DNA of 6,300 nucleotides from the NCBI GenBank assembly GCA_015661935.1, contig DQVD01000285.1, positions 1-6,300 on the forward strand, read 5' to 3'. This DNA is from Desulfocapsa sulfexigens (lineage in GTDB: Bacteria; Desulfobacterota; Desulfobulbia; Desulfobulbales; Desulfocapsaceae). The first letter of the stretch is position 1. Every line of letters starts with the position of its first letter. Below, one piece after another: positions 1 through 4,773 of the stretch. The notes beneath the pieces are model-generated. The model was given only the letters and a program-made list of their open reading frames with translations, was not told the origin of the DNA and ran no database searches. A program made the position numbers and the translations under genes.

Positions 1-180
1 CAAAATCCCTTCTTTGTGTTTAGCTAATGTTTTGGCAAACTTGATCAGCATAGATTTACCACTACGATCTATAACACGAGAAGGTACTGTGGAAATTATC
101 AAATACATTGTAAAGCACAATCATATTGCCCATCAAAGTCACAGAAAAAAGCAAGTCGCCTTGGCCAATTTTTTGGACAT
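1..180 (-). pseudogene. possible decayed transposase C-terminal tail, running off the left edge
   Basis: Reading leftward from an ATG at 108-106, the frame stays open to the window edge for 36 codons. It contains VPSRVIDRSG followed by KSMLIKFAKTLAKHKEGIL. The pattern P-x-[RY]-[VI]...RSG-[KR]...L-[IR]-[KR]-[FL]-A resembles, from memory, the C-terminal region of IS1380/IS4-type DDE transposases. Upstream, in another minus-strand frame (about 180-110), is a hydrophobic stretch, LLFSVTLMGNMIVLYNVFDN. It recalls the 'N-x-x-x-L...YNL' segment that normally precedes that tail, so one frameshift would join the two parts. No Shine-Dalgarno sequence precedes the ATG. A 36-codon open frame can easily occur by chance, so this is a weak call. 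Nothing else convincing is seen in 1-230. Confidence 0.28.
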
Positions 181-230
181 TCAAGTGTCGCTGTAGTGCT
201 AAGGACAAAAGAAAAACATCATCCCGACAA

Positions 231-280
231 CCTTCAGTCTTCCATCCTTCAGCCTTCATCCTTCAGCCTTCAGCCTTCAG
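231..280. repeat. CCTTCAG heptamer tandem array
   Basis: Exact or near-exact copies of the 7-base unit CCTTCAG run from 231 to 280. Exact copies begin at 231, 246, 260, 267 and 274. A CCTTCAT variant begins at 253, and a diverged unit with one extra base lies between 238 and 245. The right end runs into the 3' end of the uracil-DNA glycosylase gene, whose last codons and TGA stop lie inside the array. A related run of three units in the opposite orientation is found at 3264-3286. Confidence 0.85.
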
Positions 281-1100
281 CCTCTTCTAATAATCGTTTC
301 TGAAGCAGTTGCAAATCCTGCCAGGTAGCATTTTTCATTTCAGGATTCTGAAGCAAATACCCGGGGTGATAGGTGGGAAGCAACGGAATTTCAACTCCAT
401 TAGCAGCCTTATATGTATAAAAACGTCCACGGAGTTTTGAAAGGGGCTGAGACCTGCGAAGCATGGCTCTGGTAGCCACCATCCCCATGGTACAGATAAG
501 TTCAGGCGATGCAGCACTAATTTGACGCTGCAGGAAGGATGCACAGGCATCAATGTGTTCCACCTGAGGCTGGATATCCGGTCTGATTCCACACTTGATT
601 ACATTGCTTACAAAGGCTTCTTCCATTGGAAGATTAATGGCAGCGAGCATACGCGCAAGCATCTGATCTTCTTCAAGCCCAAAAACAGCCTGTGAACTGG
701 AGTTTTCCGATACCGATAGCCAGTGACCAACAATAAAGAGACGAATCTTGTCACCATCACCTTTTCCCGCAATCACAACTGAGCGATTCTTACTGAGTGT
801 ACAACTCCTGCACCGCCCCGCTTCAGTTGCTATTTCAGCGAGCCTTACGTGATCACTAGTCCTTGTTTTCGGTACAGGCTTTTCAGGGCGACTGTGCTCT
901 TTTTCTCTTACGGTAGTATCTGTAGCAGCTGGAACTGGAACTGGTGTTGGTAATTGCCTGCTGCGGAGGGCAAAAAAAGACCTCAATTCATCACTGGCAG
1001 GATAATGAGTAATTGAGCTTGCCAGATGAAATGCCACAACTCCACGAATATCAACAAGCAGCTCTGTAATATCTTCTTCTCTTTTCACATCCTTGCTCAC
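270..1100 (-). CDS. family 4-like uracil-DNA glycosylase with N-terminal extension
   Basis: Family 4 uracil-DNA glycosylases remove uracil from DNA at the first step of base-excision repair and carry a [4Fe-4S] cluster. The 276-residue protein has the four expected cluster cysteines: C97 and C100 (CRSC), C170 (NVIKC) and C186 (HIDAC). It also has the C-terminal motif B, TYHPGYLLQNP (H245), and the downstream K-x-x-x-W-x-D-L signature at 256-262. Residues 1-95 are an extra N-terminal part with a proline-rich, charged linker at about 50-80; the glycosylase domain proper starts near residue 92. Motif A, usually GE[AG]PG, reads GHWLS at 125-129, so the conserved glutamate and PG are gone. The start is GTG with GGAAG upstream at good spacing. 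The stop lies within the heptamer array. Family membership is secure; activity on uracil is uncertain. Confidence 0.88.
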   Translation of the reverse strand: MSKDVKREEDITELLVDIRGVVAFHLASSITHYPASDELRSFFALRSRQLPTPVPVPAATDTTVREKEHSRPEKPVPKTRTSDHVRLAEIATEAGRCRSCTLSKNRSVVIAGKGDGDKIRLFIVGHWLSVSENSSSQAVFGLEEDQMLARMLAAINLPMEEAFVSNVIKCGIRPDIQPQVEHIDACASFLQRQISAASPELICTMGMVATRAMLRRSQPLSKLRGRFYTYKAANGVEIPLLPTYHPGYLLQNPEMKNATWQDLQLLQKRLLEEAEG

Positions 1101-1172
1101 TGTATTATTCTTCCTTTTCCGAAGCAGCTCTTGACAAAATCAACAAAAGATAAATTCTATAAGATACTTTAC

Positions 1173-1201
1173 TTGATGATACCACTTTTACTTTTTAAAA
1201 T
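1173..1201 (+). promoter_or_regulatory. candidate sigma-70 promoter for the fmdB-like gene
   Basis: A -35 box TTGATG (1173-1178) and a -10 box TAAAAT (1196-1201) are separated by exactly 17 bases in AT-rich DNA. Transcription would start near 1208, just ahead of the leader hairpin at 1215-1270 and about 110 bases before the zinc-ribbon start codon. This is a consensus match by eye only. A second TTGACA at 1131-1136 has no well-spaced -10 box. Confidence 0.42.
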
Positions 1202-1214
1202 ATTTTTCCTTTTT

Positions 1215-1270
1215 AGTGCCTTACAGAATTTTTTCTTGTCTTTTTTAAGGAAATATTCTGATAAGGCACT
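1215..1270 (+). other. long imperfect hairpin in the leader of the fmdB-like gene
   Basis: AGTGCCTTACAGAAT at 1215-1229 pairs with ATTCTGATAAGGCACT at 1255-1270, with a single bulged A at 1261. The stem can continue inward to about 1238/1246 with one mismatch and G-U pairs, leaving a 7-base loop. TTA lies on both sides of the core GTGCC...GGCAC, so a tiny inserted palindrome is possible. No plus-strand gene lies upstream, so it is unlikely to be a terminator of a preceding gene. It may be a 5'-UTR regulatory or stabilising structure; its function is unknown. Confidence 0.6.
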
Positions 1271-1320
1271 TATCCAGTGAACTTAACAATATTTCCGGTA
1301 AACCAGAATAGGAGACAAAC

Positions 1321-1533
1321 ATGCCAATTTACGAATTCCATTGTGAGGACTGCGGCAAGGCCTTTGAGAGTCTTGTTATGATAGCCTCCGCACTTGACAG
1401 TGTCACCTGTAAACACTGCAAGAGTTCCAACATCAAAAAAATGATTTCTGCTACAAGCAGTCAACCTGCAGCGGGCAGTACTATTCCGGCTGGTGCCCTC
1501 TCCGGTTGTTCATCCCGTTCAGGATTTTCCTGA
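1321..1533 (+). CDS. FmdB-family zinc-ribbon protein
   Basis: This 70-residue protein opens with MPIYEFHCEDCG, the hallmark of the FmdB/CxxC_CxxC family of putative regulatory proteins. Two CxxC knuckles, C8/C11 and C30/C33, should bind one zinc ion. The tail after residue 45 is low-complexity, rich in Ser, Gly and Ala, with a single further cysteine at C63, as is common in the family. The family is named after a protein linked to formamide/amide-utilisation regulation, but no general function is established. AGGAG at 1310-1314 is well placed for the ATG. The gene has its own candidate promoter and leader hairpin, and an intrinsic terminator follows, so it is probably a single-gene transcript. 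Confidence 0.9.
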   Translation: MPIYEFHCEDCGKAFESLVMIASALDSVTCKHCKSSNIKKMISATSSQPAAGSTIPAGALSGCSSRSGFS

Positions 1534-1570
1534 GCATAGCGATATGTGAGCCCGTGAGGCTCTCAAAACA

Positions 1571-1613
1571 AACCGGGGTTCTTTCCAGAACCCCGGTTAT
1601 TTTTTCTTTTTTT
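1571..1613 (+). terminator. intrinsic terminator of the fmdB-like gene
   Basis: A perfect 11-bp stem (AACCGGGGTTC at 1571-1581, GAACCCCGGTT at 1588-1598) with a 6-base loop is followed by a T-rich tract at 1600-1613, a textbook rho-independent terminator for plus-strand transcription. The T tract and the end of the stem overlap the 3' end of the convergent ftsB-like gene, whose stop codon is at 1597-1599. A smaller 5-bp hairpin (GAGCC/GGCTC, 1548-1562) precedes it. Read from the minus strand there is no good T run after the hairpin, so bidirectional termination is doubtful. Confidence 0.9.
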
Positions 1614-1932
1614 CTTTCGCAAAATCAAAAACCATTTCATTATCTTTCAACATGCCGTACTTTTCTCTGGCCACTTGTTCAAGGTACTTTTTGTCATTTT
1701 GCAGACGTTCTATATCCTGTTTCATGTCTCTATTCTGCTGCACCAGAATTTCTTGTTCCGCAACAAGTGCCGCAAGATTTTTTTTTTGCTGACGAAGATG
1801 GAGCAAACCACTTCCAGGAGCAAAAACCAGCCATAACAATGACAGAATAACAATAGCAAGGGATATTCGAATCAGTTGTTTTCGCTGTAAAACTGAAAGA
1901 GGTGTTCTGAATTTCTTCTTTTTTATTACCAT
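1597..1932 (-). CDS. ftsB: FtsB/DivIC-family cell-division protein (septum formation initiator)
   Basis: This is a small single-pass membrane protein of the divisome; FtsB works with FtsL and FtsQ to trigger septal peptidoglycan synthesis. The 111 residues show a basic cytoplasmic N-terminus (residues 1-20, several Lys and Arg), one transmembrane helix (about 22-38) and a periplasmic coiled coil (about 43-85). The family motif follows: YLEQVAREKYGMLKDNEMVF at 83-102. This order and length fit FtsB/DivIC well. The C-terminus ends in a lysine-rich tail, AKEKKKK, encoded by the antisense of the neighbouring gene's terminator T tract. The start is ATG with only a weak purine-rich stretch (AGAGA) upstream. 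The gene is divergent from the DUF523 gene with a 38-bp gap. Confidence 0.87.
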   Translation of the reverse strand: MVIKKKKFRTPLSVLQRKQLIRISLAIVILSLLWLVFAPGSGLLHLRQQKKNLAALVAEQEILVQQNRDMKQDIERLQNDKKYLEQVAREKYGMLKDNEMVFDFAKEKKKK

Positions 1933-1970
1933 GCTATTCTCTGATTACTGCATTACTTACTTAAAATTCC

Positions 1971-2393
1971 ATGAACAACTCACCACAAAAATCAATCTTT
2001 CTTGTCAGTGCCTGTCTTATGGGACTCTGTACTCGTTATGATGCTACCGTAAAACCTGATACAGAGTGCAGAAAATTCCTTGAAAATCATATCTGGATCC
2101 CTGTCTGTCCCGAGCAGCTTGGCGGTATGCCAACCCCGCGCCCGGCAGCAGATATTGTAAATGGTGACGGCCTCGATGTTCTGCAGGGCAAGGCTCAAGT
2201 TTGTACCAAAGAAGGTGATGATGTCAGTGCTTCTTTTATCAAAGGTGCGCAGGAGGTGCTGAACATTGCAAGGAGCCAAACAATTAAAGGTGCTTGTTTG
2301 AAAGCCAGAAGCCCATCCTGTGCAGTCTCAGGAATAACCGGTGTTGCGGCAGCCTTACTCAAACAAAATGGTTTTCAACTTTACGAATTTTGA
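1971..2393 (+). CDS. DUF523 / TudS-like Fe-S protein (possible thiouracil desulfidase)
   Basis: The 140 residues match DUF523 (YbbK-like) from end to end: SACLMG at 13-18, RYD at 22-24, PVCPEQLGGMPTPRP at 44-58, DDVSASFIKGA at 83-93, KARSPSC at 111-117 and GVAAALLKQNG at 124-134. A characterised member, TudS, is a [4Fe-4S] enzyme that removes sulfur from 2-thiouracil using three conserved cysteines. The matching residues here would be C15, C46 and C117, with E48 and the serines of SPSC nearby. The cluster ligands therefore appear intact. Activity on thiouracil or another thiolated substrate is inferred from the family. The ATG has no clear Shine-Dalgarno sequence, but the next in-frame ATG would remove the first cysteine motif. 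The gene ends 6 bp from the convergent tatC-like gene. Confidence 0.88.
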   Translation: MNNSPQKSIFLVSACLMGLCTRYDATVKPDTECRKFLENHIWIPVCPEQLGGMPTPRPAADIVNGDGLDVLQGKAQVCTKEGDDVSASFIKGAQEVLNIARSQTIKGACLKARSPSCAVSGITGVAAALLKQNGFQLYEF

Positions 2394-2399
2394 TACGTC

Positions 2400-3056
2400 C
2401 TACTTAATCCGCATTATTCGAAGAATAATAATTCCGGCTTCATATAAAAAATACAGCGGCCCGCCCATGAGCAGCATGTTCACAACATCTGGAGTTGGAG
2501 TCAATAAAGCTGCAATAATTGCAATCAATAAGAGAGCATATCTCCTGTTTCGTTCATAAAACCCCCGGGTCAATACTCCAACTTTTGCCATAAATACCAT
2601 AAACATGGGGAGCTCAAAAATCACTCCAAAAGCCAAAACAAAAAGGGTGGTGAAATTCACAAACCGTCCGACGGAAATCACCGGCTGAAGATCTGCTGAA
2701 CCAAAGCCAAGAAGAAATTTGATACCAAATGGAAGAGTTATAAAATAGCAGAACAGCGTTCCGGCATAAAAAAGCAGGCAGGTAAATAGAATAAAGGAGA
2801 AAAGCTGCTTGCCAATAACTCCGAAGGGTTTTCCCATGGCACGCCAGAGTACCGCCATAATCCATGGCATAATTACATACAGTGCTGCAAACAGGGCAAG
2901 TTTAACATGGGCCAGAAAAGGACCCGCCACCGAAAAAAAGTACAGTTGATCTGCCAGGTGATTCTGAACCAGACGCAGCAATTCAGGAGATAAAAAAAAG
3001 ATCACTCCGGTGGCCAGTATAATACTGATCCCAAGACTGCGAACAGACTTCCTCAA
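2400..3056 (-). CDS. tatC: divergent TatC-family twin-arginine translocase subunit
   Basis: TatC is the integral membrane receptor of the Tat pathway, which exports folded proteins. Six hydrophobic segments are visible (about residues 5-23, 49-72, 85-108, 134-158, 172-187 and 192-212). Family landmarks are AGPF (44-47), P64 and W71, PFGIKFLLGF (109-118), LAFGVIFELP (141-150, E148), RRYALLL and LTPTPDV (186-191). Against E. coli TatC, ungapped around P64/W71, the signal-peptide-binding residues F94 and E103 fall on A73 and G82, so the KHERR loop is lost. No tatA or tatB is adjacent. The given start is TTG, the only standard start codon available, but it has no Shine-Dalgarno sequence and cuts off part of the conserved 'HLxELRKR' N-terminus. 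The same frame continues upstream as NTLIIFITELRK to a stop at 3123-3125. A CTG at 3104-3102 preceded by GGAG would give about 234 residues. Fold assignment is firm; role in twin-arginine recognition is uncertain. Confidence 0.82.
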   Translation of the reverse strand: MRKSVRSLGISIILATGVIFFLSPELLRLVQNHLADQLYFFSVAGPFLAHVKLALFAALYVIMPWIMAVLWRAMGKPFGVIGKQLFSFILFTCLLFYAGTLFCYFITLPFGIKFLLGFGSADLQPVISVGRFVNFTTLFVLAFGVIFELPMFMVFMAKVGVLTRGFYERNRRYALLLIAIIAALLTPTPDVVNMLLMGGPLYFLYEAGIIILRIMRIK

Positions 3057-3119
3057 CTCAGTAATAAAGATGATAAGTGTATTATGACGATTTAATGCTT
3101 CCAGAGTGTACTCCGATGA

Positions 3120-3148
3120 ATATTATTCACATATATAGTTCTTGTTAA
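3120..3148 (-). promoter_or_regulatory. candidate promoter for the tatC-like gene
   Basis: On the minus strand TTAACA (3148-3143, five of six consensus) and TAATAT (3125-3120, four of six) are 17 bases apart. Transcription would start around 3113, almost on top of the GGAG at 3114-3111 that could serve the CTG start at 3104. The 5' leader would be very short for that start, or about 57 bases for the TTG start at 3056. By-eye match only. Confidence 0.38.
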
Positions 3149-3189
3149 AAAAACTTCCGCTAAGGACTCGGTGATAAGATAGCAGATGC

Positions 3190-3244
3190 CTTTTCGAAAA
3201 GCAATTTGATAGAGGTTGATTTCAACTTTCAGGCATGCTAGAAG
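3190..3244 (+). promoter_or_regulatory. palindromes and weak candidate promoter upstream of serS
   Basis: CTTTTCGAAAAG (3190-3201) is a perfect 12-base palindrome. GTTGA-TT-TCAAC (3215-3226) is a second, short inverted repeat that overlaps a possible -35 box TTGATT (3216-3221). TAGAAG (3239-3244) is spaced 17 bases from that box as a poor -10. A small GGGGA/TCCCC hairpin (3285-3298) lies 23 bases before the serS ATG. I see no T-box features. The function of each piece is speculative. Confidence 0.22.
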
Positions 3245-3263
3245 ACAGATAACTGGGTAAGCA

Positions 3264-3286
3264 GGCTGAAGACTAAAGACTGAAGG
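3264..3286. repeat. short GRCTRAA heptamer run, related to the 231-280 array
   Basis: Three consecutive 7-base units, GGCTGAA, GACTAAA and GACTGAA, followed by GG, lie just upstream of serS. They are the reverse complement of the CCTTCAG family at 231-280 with A/G changes, so the same heptamer family occurs twice in 6 kb in opposite orientations. Confidence 0.6.
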
Positions 3287-3321
3287 GGAAAACTCCCCCA
3301 TATATTGAGAACTAATCCACC

Positions 3322-4599
3322 ATGTTAGAACTTCGTTTTATCAGAGAAAACATTGATCTTGTTCGCCAAAAAACTGCCCACAGAGGTTTGGCCACAGACA
3401 AAGTAGATGAATTTGCACTCGTTGACCAAAAACGTTTGGAATTGCTTCAGGAAGTTGAAAGCCTGAAAAATAAGCGAAATATTGCATCCAAAGACATTGC
3501 CAGGCTTAAACAAGGCAGTGATGAAGAGAAAAAACAGGCCGACACGCTTATCCCTGAAATGCGCAAAACTTCGGATACAATAAAAGAACTCGATAAAAAA
3601 CTCGGTGAAATCCAAAGCCGGCTACAGGAGCTGGTACTCTCCATCCCCAATATTTGCAACGATGACGTGCCAAAGGGTAAGGACGATGCCGACAATGTGG
3701 AACTCAGAAAATGGGGTACAAAACCTGAATTTTCTTTTGCCCCAAAACCCCACTGGGAAGTGGGTGAAGATTTAGGTGTTTTGGATTTTGAGCGTGCGGC
3801 CAAACTTTCAGGAGCCCGTTTTGCACTCTTAAAAGGCCTTGCAGCAAAAATGGAAAGAGCACTCACCAACTTTATGCTCGATCTTCATACCCAGAAACAT
3901 GGCTACGAAGAAGTTTTTCCTCCATTTTTAGTCAACAGCGCCTCCATGACTGCAACCGGACAGTTACCTAAATTTGAAGAAGATCTTTTTGCCATCAAAG
4001 ACTGGGATTTGTACCTCATCCCCACCGCCGAAGTACCGGTTACAAATATCCACCGGGATGAAACGCTGGACGAGAATGATCTTCCCATAAAATATACAGC
4101 CTACACCCCCTGTTTTCGATCTGAGGCCGGTTCCTATGGCAGAGACACCAAAGGACTCATCAGGCAGCATCAGTTTGACAAAGTGGAGCTCGTTAAATTC
4201 ACCACTCCTGAAACATCTGATCAGGAACTGGATGATCTACTGGCCGATGCGGAAGAAGTTTTACAATTGCTGGGGCTGCATTATCGGGTGGTCACCCTCT
4301 GCAGTGGCGATCTGGGCTTCTCTGCAACCAAGACCTATGACATCGAAGTGTGGCTGCCGGGACAGAATGAATATCGTGAGATTTCCTCCTGCTCCAACTT
4401 TCTTGATTTCCAGGCCCGGCGTGGCGGCATTCGCTATCGTCCAAATGGTCAGAAAAAAAGCAAGCTGCTTCATACACTCAATGGATCGGGAATGGCTGTG
4501 GGCAGGACGCTGCTGGCAATTCTTGAAAACTATCAGCAGGAAGATGGAACCGTTGTTGTTCCGGATGTTTTAAAACCCTATTTTGAAAAACGATTCTAA
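3322..4599 (+). CDS. serS: seryl-tRNA synthetase
   Basis: Cytoplasmic class II aminoacyl-tRNA synthetase that charges tRNA-Ser (and the selenocysteine tRNA where present) with serine. The 425 residues are the standard bacterial length. They comprise an N-terminal tRNA-binding domain with a long antiparallel coiled coil (about 27-105), then the catalytic domain. Recognisable features are TAEVP (235-239), motif 2 with FRSEAG and [13 protein letters not shown] (265-285, R266 and the serine/ATP pocket), [15 protein letters not shown] (353-367) and motif 3 [10 protein letters not shown] (388-397, R395). No key residue is missing. The ATG has only a weak GAG about 12 bases upstream, but the protein begins [15 protein letters not shown], the standard SerRS N-terminus, so the start is secure. 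The gene is convergent with the tup-like operon; a MITE now fills the space after it. Confidence 0.98.
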   Translation: MLELRFIRENIDLVRQKTAHRGLATDKVDEFALVDQKRLELLQEVESLKNKRNIASKDIARLKQGSDEEKKQADTLIPEMRKTSDTIKELDKKLGEIQSRLQELVLSIPNICNDDVPKGKDDADNVELRKWGTKPEFSFAPKPHWEVGEDLGVLDFERAAKLSGARFALLKGLAAKMERALTNFMLDLHTQKHGYEEVFPPFLVNSASMTATGQLPKFEEDLFAIKDWDLYLIPTAEVPVTNIHRDETLDENDLPIKYTAYTPCFRSEAGSYGRDTKGLIRQHQFDKVELVKFTTPETSDQELDDLLADAEEVLQLLGLHYRVVTLCSGDLGFSATKTYDIEVWLPGQNEYREISSCSNFLDFQARRGGIRYRPNGQKKSKLLHTLNGSGMAVGRTLLAILENYQQEDGTVVVPDVLKPYFEKRF

Positions 4600-4600
4600 G

Positions 4601-4608
4601 GGTTCAGT
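4601..4608. repeat. target-site duplication, left copy (GGTTCAGT)
   Basis: GGTTCAGT abuts the left end of the inverted-repeat element and is repeated exactly at 4766-4773 on the other side. It begins 2 bases after the serS stop codon (TAA, 4597-4599). Confidence 0.85.
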
Positions 4609-4765
4609 GTAAATATTCGGGTTGGCCCCCGGAAACAGCCCAAACCAAAGAATTGTAAATGTTTGGATAGTGCCCCATAGTCGTTCGAATCGCCCTGCGA
4701 ACTATATTTGTTCATATGTGAACAGGGCGATTCGAACGATTATGGGGTGCTAGCCGAATATTTAC
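4609..4765. mobile_element. 157-bp MITE, IS66-like ends
   Basis: The ends are perfect 12-bp inverted repeats, GTAAATATTCGG (4609-4620) and CCGAATATTTAC (4754-4765). These extend imperfectly to 22 bp (18 of 22 matching). The element is flanked by exact 8-bp direct repeats. It has no reading frame of useful size. The interior carries a long hairpin (4668-4697 with 4723-4752) and a small one (CCAAAC 4640-4645, GTTTGG 4661-4666). IS66-family transposons are known for ends that begin GTAA and for 8-bp target duplications, so mobilisation by an IS66-type transposase is the best guess. No transposase is present in the window. The structural evidence for a transposed element is strong; the family assignment is inference. 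Confidence 0.85.
4668..4752 (+). repeat. 30-bp stem hairpin inside the MITE
   Basis: Bases 4668-4697 pair with 4723-4752 over 30 positions: 27 Watson-Crick pairs plus three G-T positions (4680/4740, 4672/4748, 4671/4749). The 25-base loop contains TTCA-TATG-TGAA (4711-4722). The three exceptions are G-U pairs only if the plus strand is transcribed; on minus-strand RNA they would be A-C mismatches. No T run follows, so it is not a standard intrinsic terminator. Confidence 0.85.
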
Positions 4766-4773
4766 GGTTCAGT
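4766..4773. repeat. target-site duplication, right copy, overlapping the tupC stop codon
   Basis: This is the exact second copy of GGTTCAGT. The minus-strand gene's TGA stop (4771-4769) lies inside it, so the insertion duplicated the stop-codon region rather than disrupting the coding sequence. Confidence 0.85.

Noticed and set aside
14..196. Plus-strand open frame of 60 codons at the left edge
   Set aside because: It starts with a poor TTG without a ribosome site, shows no recognisable domain, and is antisense to the more protein-like minus-strand fragment.
231..290. CRISPR array
   Set aside because: The units are 7 bases long and contiguous, with no spacers.
3190..3201. CTTTTCGAAAAG palindrome as a specific operator
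   Set aside because: A single 12-base AT-rich palindrome is not enough to assign a regulator; it is mentioned only as part of the serS upstream region.
3092..3301. 69-codon minus-strand frame in the tatC-serS spacer
   Set aside because: It runs through the candidate promoters and heptamer repeats, has no family resemblance, and its composition looks random.
4681..4697. tRNA-like T-arm motif (GTTCGAATC) within the MITE, on both arms
   Set aside because: It follows from the palindromic TTCGAA core of the hairpin. There is no acceptor stem, D-arm or anticodon arm around it, so it is not a tRNA gene or fragment I can support.
4609..4765. Simple bidirectional terminator between convergent genes
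   Set aside because: The exact 8-bp flanking duplication, long terminal repeats and absence of T runs fit a transposed element better, although it may act as a transcription barrier now.
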